DNA of 23,768 nt from positions 1 to 23,768 of the forward strand of contig URDM01000046.1 of NCBI GenBank assembly GCA_900546575.1, in the 5' to 3' direction. Numbering within the stretch: position 1 is the first letter of the stretch; every line of letters starts with the position of its first letter. Positions 7,297 to 16,042 of this stretch are shown piece by piece. The notes beneath the pieces are model-generated. The model did no database searches. It saw nothing but the letters and a program-made list of their open reading frames with translations, and was not told the origin of the DNA. A program made the position numbers and the translations under genes. The stretch is from an uncultured Prevotella sp. Lineage in GTDB: Bacteria > Bacteroidota > Bacteroidia > Bacteroidales > Bacteroidaceae.

Positions 7297-9843
7297 TTAA
7301 TCATTGACAACAGTCAACTTGTCTTCGTCTGCTTTCTTGTCAACGATGATGGCATCACCAGTATTGACTTCACCAATCAGAATCTTTTCGCAGATTTCAT
7401 CCTCTACGTATGTCTGAATGGCTCGCTTAAGCGGACGTGCGCCAAACTGTGGATCATAACCCTTCGTAGCAAGGAATGTCTTTGCTGCATCTGTTACAGT
7501 CACGGCATATCCGTTCTTTGAGATGCGCTTGACGAGTTTGTCAAGTTCTACATCAACTATTCTTCTTATGGCCTTGGCATCGAGCTGGTCGAATGTGATG
7601 ATTTCGTCGAGACGATTCAAAAACTCTGGGGCAAACTGACGCGAGAGAGCCTTCTGAATGATAGAGCGAGCATATTCTTTCGATTGCTCGTTGGCTGCTC
7701 CGTTTATAGAAATAGCGTTGAAACCTATCCCATGGCTGAAGTCCTTGAGCTGGCGTGTACCGGCATTTGAAGTCATGATGATTATGGTGTTGCGGAAGTC
7801 GACAATTCGCCCGTTACCATCGGTCATACGACCTTCGTCGAGCACCTGCAGCAGCAGGTTGAATACGTCGCCGTGGGCTTTCTCTATCTCGTCGAGCAGC
7901 ACGATAGAGTAGGGGTGGCGACGTACACGCTCTGTAAGCTGTCCTCCCTCACCATAGCCGACATATCCCGGAGGAGCGCCAACAAGTCGTGAGGTGTTGA
8001 ACTTTTCGGAATATTCGCTCATGTCAATACGTATCATGGCATCCTTGGTACCGAACATTTCTTCGGCAAGGCGTTGTGCCAGATAGGTCTTGCCTACACC
8101 AGTAGGTCCGAGGAACATGAATACGCCAATCGGACGGTTGTGACTGCCAAGTCCAAGACGGTTGCGCTGTATGCTTCTTACCACCTTGCTAATTGCCTTT
8201 TCCTGTGCAATTACCGAGTTGTTGAGACATTCGCCAAGTCGACGCAGACGGTCGCTCTCCTTTTCCGAAATGCGTTGCAATGGGATACCGGTCATCGTAG
8301 AGACTACATTGGCTACATCTGCCGAATCTACTGTCTCACGTTGTCCGTCGTCGCCTGTAGCCCAGTCTTCATTAAGTTTCTTCAATTCTGCCTCAAGCTG
8401 GCATTGACGGTCACGATAGCTTGCAGCAAGTTCAAAATCCTGATCAGCAGCAGCTGCATTCTTCAGTTGTTCAGTCTGTCGGATTTCCTTCTCCTTGTCG
8501 ATAATGGCAGGCGGTATAACTGCATGTTGCAGATGGACACGTGAGCCTACCTCATCAAGTGCGTCTATTGCCTTGTCGGGATACTGGCGTTCGGTAATGT
8601 ATCTTCCGGTAAGGTCAACACAAGCCTTTAGGGCATCGTCTGTATAGCGTACATGGTGATGATCCTCGTAGCGTTCCTTGATGTTATGGAGTATTTCAAG
8701 AGTTTCCTCGGCTGTACTAGGTTCGACCATAACACGTTGGAATCGACGTTCCAAGGCTCCGTCCTTTTCTATTGAGTTGCGATACTCGTCAAGCGTTGTA
8801 GCTCCGATACATTGTATGAGTCCGCGTGCAAGAGCAGGTTTCATAATGTTTGCCGCATCCATTGAGCCTGGAGTGCTTCCTGCGCCTACTATGGTGTGGA
8901 TTTCGTCGATAAAGACAATAATATCGGGATTGTCCTCCAGTTCACGTAGAAGGGCTTGAATGCGCTCCTCAAACTGTCCGCGATATTTTGTTCCAGCTAC
9001 AATTGAGGTCATATCGAGGCGAAGAATGCGCTTGTTGAAGAGTAAGGGTGACGTGTGTCGGCTTGCAATCTGCTGTGCCAGGCCTTCGGCTATGGCACTC
9101 TTTCCAACACCCGGTTCGCCTATAAGTATAGGGTTGTTCTTCTTTCGGCGGCACAATACTTCTGTGACGCGTTGCATCTCATTAGTACGTCCTACAACGG
9201 GGTCGAGTTTGCCGTCCAACGCAGCCTTTGTCAAATCGGTAGAGAACTTGTCGAGTACGGGAGTTCCGGTCTTACCACTTGTCCGGCTCATATCGGCTGT
9301 TCCGGCTGATGAAGAACTGTCGCCACGTCGGCTGTTCCGACCTGTCATATTTTCGTCCTCTTCCTCCGACAGTCCTATGCCGTCTACAGTTGTCTTAGAG
9401 TTTGGTTTTAGCAGATATTTCATTGCCAATTCATAGTTTATCCCATAATTTCCAAGTGCTGCCTTAACGCCGTTTGAGGCGTTATCGTGCAGAATGGCCA
9501 ATACAAGATGTTCGATATTAACGGTCTGTGAGTGAGCCAATCTGGCTTCAAGAACCGATAGTTTCAAAATATTGTTGGTCTTGTCGTCAAGCGAAGTTAC
9601 ATTGTTAGCCTGAATAGCGTCATGTGACTCGGATTCGGTTGACGACAACGACTCTAGATTTTGCTTTAATTCATGTACATTAATGTTCAAGTCTGTAAAA
9701 ATCCCCGTCATTGGATTCTTACGCTCACGCAATATGGCCAGCATCAGATGTTCTGGTCTGACGATGCTGCATGAGAGTCTTGCTGCCTCTTCGCGGCTAT
9801 AAGCAAGAACTTCGGACACTAATGGCGAAAATTGATTTGTCAT
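7297..9843 (-). CDS. clpC: ClpC-type AAA+ unfoldase of the Clp protease
   Basis: ATP-driven unfoldase that feeds proteins to ClpP or dissolves aggregates in the cytosol. 848 aa. The N-terminal Clp_N double repeat spans about residues 1-145 (PLVSEVLAYSREEAARL; ARLAHSQTVNIEHLVLAIL). AAA1 has Walker A GEPGVGKSA near 241 and Walker B IIVFIDEIHT. A short UVR-like middle segment (AAADQDFELAASYRDRQCQL) points to ClpC rather than ClpB, whose coiled coil is much longer. AAA2 has GPTGVGKT near 577 and VLLDEIEKAH; the C-terminal region has GYDPQFGARPLKRAIQ. No ClpP gene is in the window. It lies 89 bp downstream of the M64 gene across a hairpin, so it probably has its own promoter, though no TAnnTTTG box is visible. 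No CtsR or McsA neighbour. Confidence 0.92.
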   Translation of the reverse strand: MTNQFSPLVSEVLAYSREEAARLSCSIVRPEHLMLAILRERKNPMTGIFTDLNINVHELKQNLESLSSTESESHDAIQANNVTSLDDKTNNILKLSVLEARLAHSQTVNIEHLVLAILHDNASNGVKAALGNYGINYELAMKYLLKPNSKTTVDGIGLSEEEDENMTGRNSRRGDSSSSAGTADMSRTSGKTGTPVLDKFSTDLTKAALDGKLDPVVGRTNEMQRVTEVLCRRKKNNPILIGEPGVGKSAIAEGLAQQIASRHTSPLLFNKRILRLDMTSIVAGTKYRGQFEERIQALLRELEDNPDIIVFIDEIHTIVGAGSTPGSMDAANIMKPALARGLIQCIGATTLDEYRNSIEKDGALERRFQRVMVEPSTAEETLEILHNIKERYEDHHHVRYTDDALKACVDLTGRYITERQYPDKAIDALDEVGSRVHLQHAVIPPAIIDKEKEIRQTEQLKNAAAADQDFELAASYRDRQCQLEAELKKLNEDWATGDDGQRETVDSADVANVVSTMTGIPLQRISEKESDRLRRLGECLNNSVIAQEKAISKVVRSIQRNRLGLGSHNRPIGVFMFLGPTGVGKTYLAQRLAEEMFGTKDAMIRIDMSEYSEKFNTSRLVGAPPGYVGYGEGGQLTERVRRHPYSIVLLDEIEKAHGDVFNLLLQVLDEGRMTDGNGRIVDFRNTIIIMTSNAGTRQLKDFSHGIGFNAISINGAANEQSKEYARSIIQKALSRQFAPEFLNRLDEIITFDQLDAKAIRRIVDVELDKLVKRISKNGYAVTVTDAAKTFLATKGYDPQFGARPLKRAIQTYVEDEICEKILIGEVNTGDAIIVDKKADEDKLTVVND

Positions 9844-9868
9844 TTCTATATTATCCTGTTTGTAAAAG

Positions 9869-9904
9869 AGGGAGTGTTAAAACCGTTTTGTCTTGACACT
9901 CCCT
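9869..9904 (-). terminator. Terminator after the M64 peptidase gene
   Basis: GGGAGTGTTAA (9870-9880) pairs with TTGACACTCCC (9893-9903), 11 positions with one G-T. On the minus strand TCTTTTAC follows, giving a modest U-tract. It lies 29 nt after the peptidase stop and separates it from clpC. Confidence 0.65.
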
Positions 9905-9932
9905 TGTATTATTCAATTATGTTGCCAAGCTC

Positions 9933-11270
9933 CTATTCTGTATAGAAGTTGATAAGTTCGCGCAGAGCCTTCTGACAAGCCGGGCAGAATTCCTTAACGT
10001 CGTTGCTGCGCATACGACAGTCGGGCGTAGCACGGTAGACTCCCTTAAGGCTGTAGCCAGCACCTTCGTATACTCCCATCTTATAGGTAGGAACCTTAGA
10101 CTTCTTGTCCTTCTTCACATTCGGCTGTTCTGCGGCTGTCACAATAGGAGTAGGTATGGGTGTACCTTTCTTAATCATGTTCTCCCACTTGCCATGGAAG
10201 TCAACGAGAGTTGTTATGTTCTTCTCCCAAGGCTCCACATCGTGCGGATACATGGGTATCTGCTCCTGCTCGTAAGCATACTCGTCGGCGAGTCCGGCAA
10301 AGCTGTGTCCGAACTCATGCACAACGACCTGCTTGTACATAGGATGGTGGGTCATAGACAGATTGTACGAGTTCAAGATGCCGCCTCCGCCGTATTCCTT
10401 GGTATTGACAAGCACGATGATGTGCTCATAAGGAGTACCTGCCAACACGTCGTGCAGACTCTTGAGATTGAGCGTTGTAAGATAACGGTCGGAATAGAAC
10501 GTGTCAAAATGGCTTCCAAGCGCAGTATTGCGCCAAATGCCCTTTGACGGTTCGCTCGTTCCGCTGTCTGCTGAAGGCGACTCGACCGCAACTATATTGA
10601 AGCGGTTGCGCATCGACTTGAACGGCTCGTGTTCAAATAGCGCTTCGGTTGCAATCTTGGCATCCTCGATGAATACGTTCATTTCGTTTTGCTTGTATCC
10701 TTCAGCTACGTATGCTATATGAATGCATCTTGTAGTGTCGGCAGCCTGCTGTATCGTAGTGAATGGCGTGCGGTTCTTGAATCCTATGTGTCTGATGAGG
10801 ATGTCGGCTGGATCTACCGTGTGCGTCATTGTGCCTGTAACCTCATGGCGATTGTTGCGCAGATCGACAGTTACGTCAACCTTCTCTTGGGGCATAGGGA
10901 TAAGGAACACGTTCTCAAATGCCTTGTCGGATGTCTTAGCTTCGTCGTACGACTGCCACTCCTGGAAGAGTGTAGAGAACGAGTTGCGGTAAATCACTTC
11001 TGCCGTGCCGTGCTTACGTACTGTTATCTGTCCGTTGCCCTCTACGGGCAGTTGGGCCAGATGCTTGCGCTTGCCATACCAGCGTGGCGACATGTTCAGC
11101 TTGTCGAGCGAGATGCGTTGTGTAGTGGCATTGCCCGAGAAGATGTAGTCGATGCGTAGCGTTGAGTCGCGGAAGGTTTCAGCAAAGTTTATCTCCTGCG
11201 GCTTGTTCTGTCCTATAGATTCCGTTGCGCCCAGAGCTGCAAGTGCAAGGGCAAATAATATTTTTTTCAT
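9933..11270 (-). CDS. Secreted zinc metallopeptidase, M64 (IgA peptidase-like) family
   Basis: Exported endopeptidase of MEROPS family M64, named for an IgA protease; the substrate here is unknown. 445 aa. I start at ATG 11270 because MKKILFALALAALGATESIG is a proper signal peptide; an earlier in-frame TTG at 11279 adds only three residues. An N-terminal M64 domain is followed by the catalytic domain with HEFGHSFAGLADEYAY near residue 318, giving the zinc ligands HExxH and the downstream Glu/Asp. A C-terminal CRMRSNDVKEFCPACQKAL holds three cysteines typical of the family end. It is the last gene of the trmH-hisB-folK-like run, with 21 bp to the gene before it, and a terminator follows. Confidence 0.88.
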   Translation of the reverse strand: MKKILFALALAALGATESIGQNKPQEINFAETFRDSTLRIDYIFSGNATTQRISLDKLNMSPRWYGKRKHLAQLPVEGNGQITVRKHGTAEVIYRNSFSTLFQEWQSYDEAKTSDKAFENVFLIPMPQEKVDVTVDLRNNRHEVTGTMTHTVDPADILIRHIGFKNRTPFTTIQQAADTTRCIHIAYVAEGYKQNEMNVFIEDAKIATEALFEHEPFKSMRNRFNIVAVESPSADSGTSEPSKGIWRNTALGSHFDTFYSDRYLTTLNLKSLHDVLAGTPYEHIIVLVNTKEYGGGGILNSYNLSMTHHPMYKQVVVHEFGHSFAGLADEYAYEQEQIPMYPHDVEPWEKNITTLVDFHGKWENMIKKGTPIPTPIVTAAEQPNVKKDKKSKVPTYKMGVYEGAGYSLKGVYRATPDCRMRSNDVKEFCPACQKALRELINFYTE

Positions 11271-11291
11271 ATGTTTCAATATTATAGTAGT

Positions 11292-11699
11292 TTATACATT
11301 TGTAAATTGAAATTGTTGCATTTCTTCCATAAGCGCCATTACGTAATGGCGCTGCCAGTCAGACTGATGAAAGCGTTCGTCGTCGTATTTCAGCAAGTCA
11401 ATGTCCATAATAACTTCGCCTCGGCTTCTTGCCATACGTGTGTCGCCACATTGCCTTTCTATTTGCTTCAGCTTGCTGACTATCTCCTCTGTGTCCAACG
11501 ATGAATTGAAGACTACAAGCATATTGGCGAAGCGGACATTCGTATTGTCCATCCCGATTGGAAGCGTCAGCATGACGCGTGAGAACCGACAGTCGGCGAA
11601 CGTGCTGTCAAGAATCTCCCTTGCCTTTGCTATGTTCGACTGATGGTTGATGTTCGTGCCTACGCAAGCAATTATTAAATGCTCGTGTGTATTCTCCAT
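11292..11699 (-). CDS. folK: HPPK (FolK)-like protein, short and divergent
   Basis: HPPK transfers pyrophosphate from ATP to 6-hydroxymethyl-dihydropterin in folate synthesis. 135 aa against about 160 for E. coli FolK. The N-terminus IIACVGTNINHQSNIAKARE resembles the HPPK start (IGSN...), and MDIDLLKY (D99, D101) matches the Mg-binding DxD. However, the usual GPR just before DxD reads SRG, and the usual VPHxxxxxR block after it is not recognisable (SDWQRHYVMALMEEM). Either a shortened Bacteroidetes FolK or a non-catalytic relative. It lies 18 bp after hisB in the same run, so it is probably co-transcribed. The gene symbol is provisional. Confidence 0.7.
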   Translation of the reverse strand: MENTHEHLIIACVGTNINHQSNIAKAREILDSTFADCRFSRVMLTLPIGMDNTNVRFANMLVVFNSSLDTEEIVSKLKQIERQCGDTRMARSRGEVIMDIDLLKYDDERFHQSDWQRHYVMALMEEMQQFQFTNV

Positions 11700-11717
11700 A
11701 TTCCTCTGTCTGTTTTT

Positions 11718-12806
11718 CTATAACATACCCTTTGTAGAGGGCAATTCAAAGTGGTGGATGTCGCGTCGTACAGCCATGTGTAGAGCACGTGCAAAAGCCT
11801 TGAATATTCCTTCTATCTTATGATGCTCGTTTGTTCCACGTGCTTCTATGTCAAGATTCATGTGGGCAGCGTCGCTCAGACTCTTGAAGAAGTGAAGGAA
11901 CATTTCGGTAGGCATGTCGCCTATGTGTTCGCGCTTGAATTCGGCATTCCAGTTAAGCCATGGACGTCCACCGAAGTCGAGTGCTACCTGGCAAAGGCAA
12001 TCATCCATTGGCAGACAAAATCCGTAGCGCTCTATGCCTCGTTTAGAGCCAAGACACTTCTCTATACATTGTCCGAGCACAATGGCTGTATCCTCGATTG
12101 TGTGGTGTTCGTCTACATTCAGGTCGCCCTTGCACACGATGTCCAGGTCAACCTGCCCGTGTTTGGCAATCTGTTCGAGCATGTGGTCGAAGAATCCGAG
12201 ACCTGTATTTATGTTGCATCTGCCGTGTCCGTCGATGTTCATAGCTACACGTATGGAAGTCTCTTTAGTGGCACGTTCTACAGAAGCCGTGCGTTCGCCG
12301 GCAAAAAGAATTTCGGCAATCTTAGGCCAAGTTATTCCATCACGACCGAGAATAAGCGACTTGCAGCCGAGGTTTTCGGCAAGCTTTGCATCCGTATCGC
12401 GGTCGCCAATCACATACGAATTCTCCAAGTCGTACTTGTCGTTATCCATGTATTCGCGCAGCATTCCCGTTCCAGGCTTACGCATGGGCGAGTTGTCCTC
12501 GGGGAAGTGGTCGTCGATATGTTGGGCCTCAAACACGACGTTCTCGGCAGCCAATGTCTTTATTATGAAGTTGTGTACAGGCAGAAATGTTTCGGTAGGA
12601 AAACTATCTGTACCCAGTCCGTCCTGATTGCTCACCATTACAAACATGAAATCCGTGTGCTCATGTATGAATCTAAGGCTGCTTATAGCATCTTCAACAA
12701 AATCCAGCTTCTCAAAGCTGTCCACCTGTTCGTCAGCAGGTTCCTTTACAATAGTTCCGTCTCTGTCAATAAAGAGAATCCGTGTCTTTTTCATTTCGTT
12801 TTCCAT
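11718..12806 (-). CDS. hisB: Bifunctional HisB: histidinol-phosphatase / imidazoleglycerol-phosphate dehydratase
   Basis: Catalyses two steps of histidine synthesis: dehydration of imidazoleglycerol phosphate and dephosphorylation of histidinol phosphate. 362 aa from ATG 12806, which sits 1 nt after the trmH-type stop (TAGTATG), suggesting coupling; a longer GTG start at 12830 would overlap that gene. The HAD phosphatase half has D14-R-D-G-T, SNQDGLG, RKP and VIGDRDTDAKLAENLG. The dehydratase half has GFFDHMLEQIAKHG, DEHHTIEDTAIVLG and EHHKIEGIFKAFARALHMA. The zinc-loop cysteines of E. coli HisB (CPH...CDCRKP) are absent: the loop reads AQHIDDHFPEDNSPMRKP. No other his gene is in the window. 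Confidence 0.95.
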   Translation of the reverse strand: MENEMKKTRILFIDRDGTIVKEPADEQVDSFEKLDFVEDAISSLRFIHEHTDFMFVMVSNQDGLGTDSFPTETFLPVHNFIIKTLAAENVVFEAQHIDDHFPEDNSPMRKPGTGMLREYMDNDKYDLENSYVIGDRDTDAKLAENLGCKSLILGRDGITWPKIAEILFAGERTASVERATKETSIRVAMNIDGHGRCNINTGLGFFDHMLEQIAKHGQVDLDIVCKGDLNVDEHHTIEDTAIVLGQCIEKCLGSKRGIERYGFCLPMDDCLCQVALDFGGRPWLNWNAEFKREHIGDMPTEMFLHFFKSLSDAAHMNLDIEARGTNEHHKIEGIFKAFARALHMAVRRDIHHFELPSTKGML

Positions 12807-12807
12807 A

Positions 12808-13578
12808 CTATCGTCTTCTAAATTCTGCACATATTATAGCCGTGGCAACTGCTACGTTAAGGCTGTCGGCTGTGTCACGACCTTCGGGATAGTTGGGGAT
12901 ACGCAATCCCTTGCTTATGAATTGTCTGATTTGGGGCGAGATGCCTTTGCCTTCGTTGCCCATTATTATTATGCCGTTATGCGACAGCTGTTCTGAATAC
13001 ATATTATTGCCTTCAAGGAGTGTGCCATAAACGGGTAGGGTAGGGGGAAGGACCTCAAATAGCTGCTTCAAGTCCATATACGACACTCTAACTCGCGCAA
13101 TACTACCCATTGTGGCCTGCACCACCTTAGGATTGTACACGTCGACCGTGTCTTTACTGCAGATAATATCCTCTATGCCAAACCAGTCGGCTATGCGGAT
13201 GATGGTGCCCAGATTGCCTGGGTCTTGCACTCCGTCAAGCACGAGCGTGAGCTTGTCGGCAAGTGAAGGCAACTCCTCGGGAGTCATTTCTGCAAACTTC
13301 CTGAATACTGCAAAAACCTGTTGTGGATGGCACAGAAAACTTACTTTTGTCAGTTCGTCGGCTGAAACTACGATTCTCTCGTATTGCAAGCCGTCCATAA
13401 GTTGGTATTCCTGTGCAAACCACTCCTCAGTCGCGGCAATTACCGACAGCTGGTCTTTGTGTCTTGACAATATGTCGTGCACTATTTTCGGACCTTCAGC
13501 TACAAAGGATTGCTGCGCATCTCGGTTCTTTTTCATCTCCAGGGAGTGTAAAAACTTTATCTTGTTCTTGCTAAGCAT
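12808..13578 (-). CDS. TrmH/SpoU-family RNA 2'-O-methyltransferase
   Basis: Transfers a methyl group from S-adenosylmethionine to a ribose of rRNA or tRNA; the site is not deducible. 256 aa. The N-terminal substrate-binding domain is typical (KIKFLHSLEMKKNRDAQQSF followed by VAEGPKIV). The SPOUT domain shows motif 1 LVLDGVQDPGNLGTIIRIAD, motif 2 IIIMGNEGKGIS and motif 3 IPNYPEGRDTADSLNVAVAT, which form the knotted SAM site. First gene of a minus-strand run into hisB. Its -7 box faces that of tamL. Pairing of a TrmH-type gene with tamL is, as far as I recall, common in Bacteroidetes. Confidence 0.92.
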   Translation of the reverse strand: MLSKNKIKFLHSLEMKKNRDAQQSFVAEGPKIVHDILSRHKDQLSVIAATEEWFAQEYQLMDGLQYERIVVSADELTKVSFLCHPQQVFAVFRKFAEMTPEELPSLADKLTLVLDGVQDPGNLGTIIRIADWFGIEDIICSKDTVDVYNPKVVQATMGSIARVRVSYMDLKQLFEVLPPTLPVYGTLLEGNNMYSEQLSHNGIIIMGNEGKGISPQIRQFISKGLRIPNYPEGRDTADSLNVAVATAIICAEFRRR

Positions 13579-13615
13579 TATGGCGTTTTCTATTTGTCAG
13601 TTACTATTTGTTCTA

Positions 13616-13653
13616 CAAAGATAAGCATATTAATTAATAAATTAGTATCTTTG
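13616..13653. promoter_or_regulatory. Closely spaced divergent -7 boxes of trmH-type gene and tamL
   Basis: CAAAGATA (13616-13623, minus-strand TATCTTTG) and TATCTTTG (13646-13653, plus strand) are perfect 8-bp complements with 22 bp between. Both match TAnnTTTG and point away from each other. The tamL box is 21 nt before ATG 13675. No -33 boxes at standard distance. Confidence 0.6.
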
Positions 13654-13674
13654 CATAAGTTTTTTCAATGTTTT

Positions 13675-15891
13675 ATGTCACGACAATCATCTCTAAACAA
13701 AATACTTGCGCTGCCGTTTATTGCAGTCCTTTTCATGGCTTCGTGTTCAACTACTAAGTTTGTGCCTGCCGACGATTATCTCCTTAAAGCCGTAAAGATT
13801 GAAAGTGAGCAATCCGACGTTAAGGCTTCTACACTTATGCCATATGTACAGCAACGGCCCAATTCCAAGTGGTTTTCGCTGTTCAAGGTTCCATTGTCGC
13901 TATACAGCATGTCGGGTCGCGATTCTACACGATGGGGCAACAGATTTCTGCGTGGATTGGGCGAGGCTCCGGTCGTATACGATTCTCTCAAGGCTGCCGC
14001 TACATGTGATTATATGGCCATGTACTTGCAGTCTGAAGGCTATCTGCATGCCAAAGCCAGCTATACAGTAAAGCGCAAAGGTCGTAAGGTTGAAGTTAAG
14101 TACAAGGCAATACCAGGCATTTCCTATACAATTGATTCTGTTGACGTAGTCATAGAGGACGACAGCGTACGCAATACGTTGCAGAGTCTTGGCGCGCTTG
14201 ACATGAATCTGAAGCGTGGCATGCGATTCTCCATCCAGACTCTTGACGACGAGCGCAAGCGCATAACCAACGTTCTAACCAAAGAGGGATATTACAAGTT
14301 CAATAAAGACTTCATTAAATTTGAAGTAGACTCTACCATTAATCCAGGTAGGTTAGATGTTACTATGTTCCTACATAAGTATAAGGCTTCAAACAACAGC
14401 CCGGAGACAAATCACAGAAAATACTTCATAAACAAAGTAAACTTCATACCCGTCAATTCCGAGCGTATAGCTTTGCGTCCCAGTGTTTTACAGAATAACG
14501 CCACCATTAAGGAAGGCGACAAATACTCGGCAGCCGAGGTACAGAACACATATAACAACTTCTCTCGTCTGAATGCAGTAAGGTTCACAAACATACACTT
14601 TGACGAGAACGAGGAAGACGGACTGCTTGACTGTGGAATCAAGGTAAGCACACGTAAGCCAAATACAATATCTTTCCAACCCGAAGGCACCAATACCGAA
14701 GGCGACTTCGGAGCTGCTGCAACATTGACTTATTCCAACAACAACATATTCAGGGGAAGCGAGCTCTTCTCCGTACAGTTCCGTGGTGCCTATGAGGCAA
14801 TCAAGGGACTTGACGGATACCAGAACCAGAACTATATAGAATATAATGTAGAGACCCGCCTGGCGTTTCCGCGCATAATTGCTCCATTCCTCTCGCAAAG
14901 TGTGCGCTACGACAATAGCGCAAAGTCGGAACTTATGTTCAGCTACAACATGCAGAACCGTCCGGAGTTTCATCGTCGCGTACTTACATCGGCATGGCGT
15001 TACTACTGGAAGGGGTTGCGTGGCTTGTCTTACCGTTTCGACCTTATTGACATCAACTTTGTACACATGCCGTGGATTTCATCCACATTCAAGAGCAATT
15101 ATCTTGATGACACCACTTACCGCAATGCTATCCTCAAGTACAACTATGAGGATTTGTTTATTGTGAAGTCGGGCGTAAACGTATCGTACAATTCTAAGAA
15201 CCAGGCATTCAGAACAAATATTGAAGTAGGAGGCAATGTGCTGAATGCCTTATCACATCTTACTAAAGCCAAAAAGAATTCTGACGGGCAATACACGCTC
15301 TTCAAAATAGCCTATGCACAATATGTAAAGGGCGATTTCGACTACACACGTCTTCTGCAACTTGATGTGAAAAACCAGCTTGCGCTTCATTTCGGACTTG
15401 GAATCGCTTACCCTTATGGCAACAGCAATATTCTGCCGTTCGAGAAAAGATATTTCTCGGGTGGTGCCAATTCCGTAAGAGGTTGGAACGTGAGGGAACT
15501 CGGTCCTGGAAAGTTCCGCGGTTCAGACGGCAAGATTGACTTTATCAACCAGACTGGTGACATGAAACTTGACATGAACGTAGAATTGCGTACGGCATTA
15601 TTCTGGAAATTCAACGGCGCATTCTTCGTTGATGCAGGAAATATATGGACGCTCAAGAACTATAAGGACCAACCGGGAGGACAGTTCAAGTTCGATTCGT
15701 TTCTAAAGGAACTTGCTGTAGCTTACGGACTCGGACTGCGTGTCAACTTTGATTATTTTGTTGTTAGACTTGACTGCGGCATGAAGGCTGTGAATCCGGC
15801 TTACACAACATCAAGCGAACATTTCCCAATAGCAAATCCAAGATTGGGAAGAGACCTTTCTGTTCATTTCGCTGTGGGATTGCCATTCTAA
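13675..15891 (+). CDS. tamL: TamL: BamA/TamA-like outer-membrane lipoprotein
   Basis: Omp85-superfamily barrel lipoprotein thought to act with TamB in outer-membrane biogenesis. 738 aa from ATG 13675; an in-frame TTG at 13594 lies upstream of the -7 box and is rejected. The lipobox LFMASC places the lipidated Cys at residue 24. POTRA-like periplasmic repeats follow (YTIDSVDVVIEDDSV; ITNVLTKEGYYKFNKDFIKF; AAEVQNTYNNFSRLNAVRFT). The C-terminal surface-antigen barrel contains KRYFSGGANSVRGWNVRELG, the Omp85 motif 3 (R-G) region, and ends in VHFAVGLPF. A tamB gene often follows tamL in Bacteroidetes; here an intergenic repeat element follows. Confidence 0.9.
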   Translation: MSRQSSLNKILALPFIAVLFMASCSTTKFVPADDYLLKAVKIESEQSDVKASTLMPYVQQRPNSKWFSLFKVPLSLYSMSGRDSTRWGNRFLRGLGEAPVVYDSLKAAATCDYMAMYLQSEGYLHAKASYTVKRKGRKVEVKYKAIPGISYTIDSVDVVIEDDSVRNTLQSLGALDMNLKRGMRFSIQTLDDERKRITNVLTKEGYYKFNKDFIKFEVDSTINPGRLDVTMFLHKYKASNNSPETNHRKYFINKVNFIPVNSERIALRPSVLQNNATIKEGDKYSAAEVQNTYNNFSRLNAVRFTNIHFDENEEDGLLDCGIKVSTRKPNTISFQPEGTNTEGDFGAAATLTYSNNNIFRGSELFSVQFRGAYEAIKGLDGYQNQNYIEYNVETRLAFPRIIAPFLSQSVRYDNSAKSELMFSYNMQNRPEFHRRVLTSAWRYYWKGLRGLSYRFDLIDINFVHMPWISSTFKSNYLDDTTYRNAILKYNYEDLFIVKSGVNVSYNSKNQAFRTNIEVGGNVLNALSHLTKAKKNSDGQYTLFKIAYAQYVKGDFDYTRLLQLDVKNQLALHFGLGIAYPYGNSNILPFEKRYFSGGANSVRGWNVRELGPGKFRGSDGKIDFINQTGDMKLDMNVELRTALFWKFNGAFFVDAGNIWTLKNYKDQPGGQFKFDSFLKELAVAYGLGLRVNFDYFVVRLDCGMKAVNPAYTTSSEHFPIANPRLGRDLSVHFAVGLPF

Positions 15892-15920
15892 GAAAAAAGC
15901 GTTATCGTTAAAGACGTACA

Positions 15921-15936
15921 GTCTCAATGATGAGAC
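15921..15936 (+). terminator. Small hairpin after tamL
   Basis: GTCTCA-ATGA-TGAGAC, a perfect 6-bp stem with a 4-nt loop, 29 nt after the tamL stop. AAAAACT follows rather than a U-tract, so terminator activity is uncertain. The same stem would also form in an RNA started by the minus-strand promoter at 15987-16018. Confidence 0.3.
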
Positions 15937-15986
15937 AAAAACTAACTTAATAGCACATAACAATAACGACAACACTTATTTAGTGG

Positions 15987-16018
15987 CAAAAGTACAACAA
16001 AAGGGTAGTACTGCCAAA
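15987..16018 (-). promoter_or_regulatory. Well-formed promoter pointing toward the tamL 3' end
   Basis: The minus strand reads TTTG (16015-16018), 20 nt, then TACTTTTG (15987-15994), fitting TTTG-N(19-21)-TAnnTTTG in both boxes and spacing. No minus-strand gene lies downstream; an RNA would run through the 15921-15936 hairpin and then antisense to the end of tamL. Confidence 0.45.
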
Positions 16019-16042
16019 TATAATGTATTACAATTTACCTAT

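Noticed and set aside
11820..12821. 333-codon plus-strand open frame opposite hisB
   Set aside because: It lies wholly antisense to a clear hisB with all motifs; the translation has no recognisable domain and is a coding shadow.
12807..12830. GTG start for hisB overlapping the trmH-type gene
   Set aside because: ATG 12806 directly after the upstream stop matches the family start; extra residues are not conserved.
13594..13674. TTG-started extension of tamL
   Set aside because: It includes the -7 box at 13646-13653 and would bury the lipoprotein signal; ATG 13675 gives a proper lipobox signal peptide.
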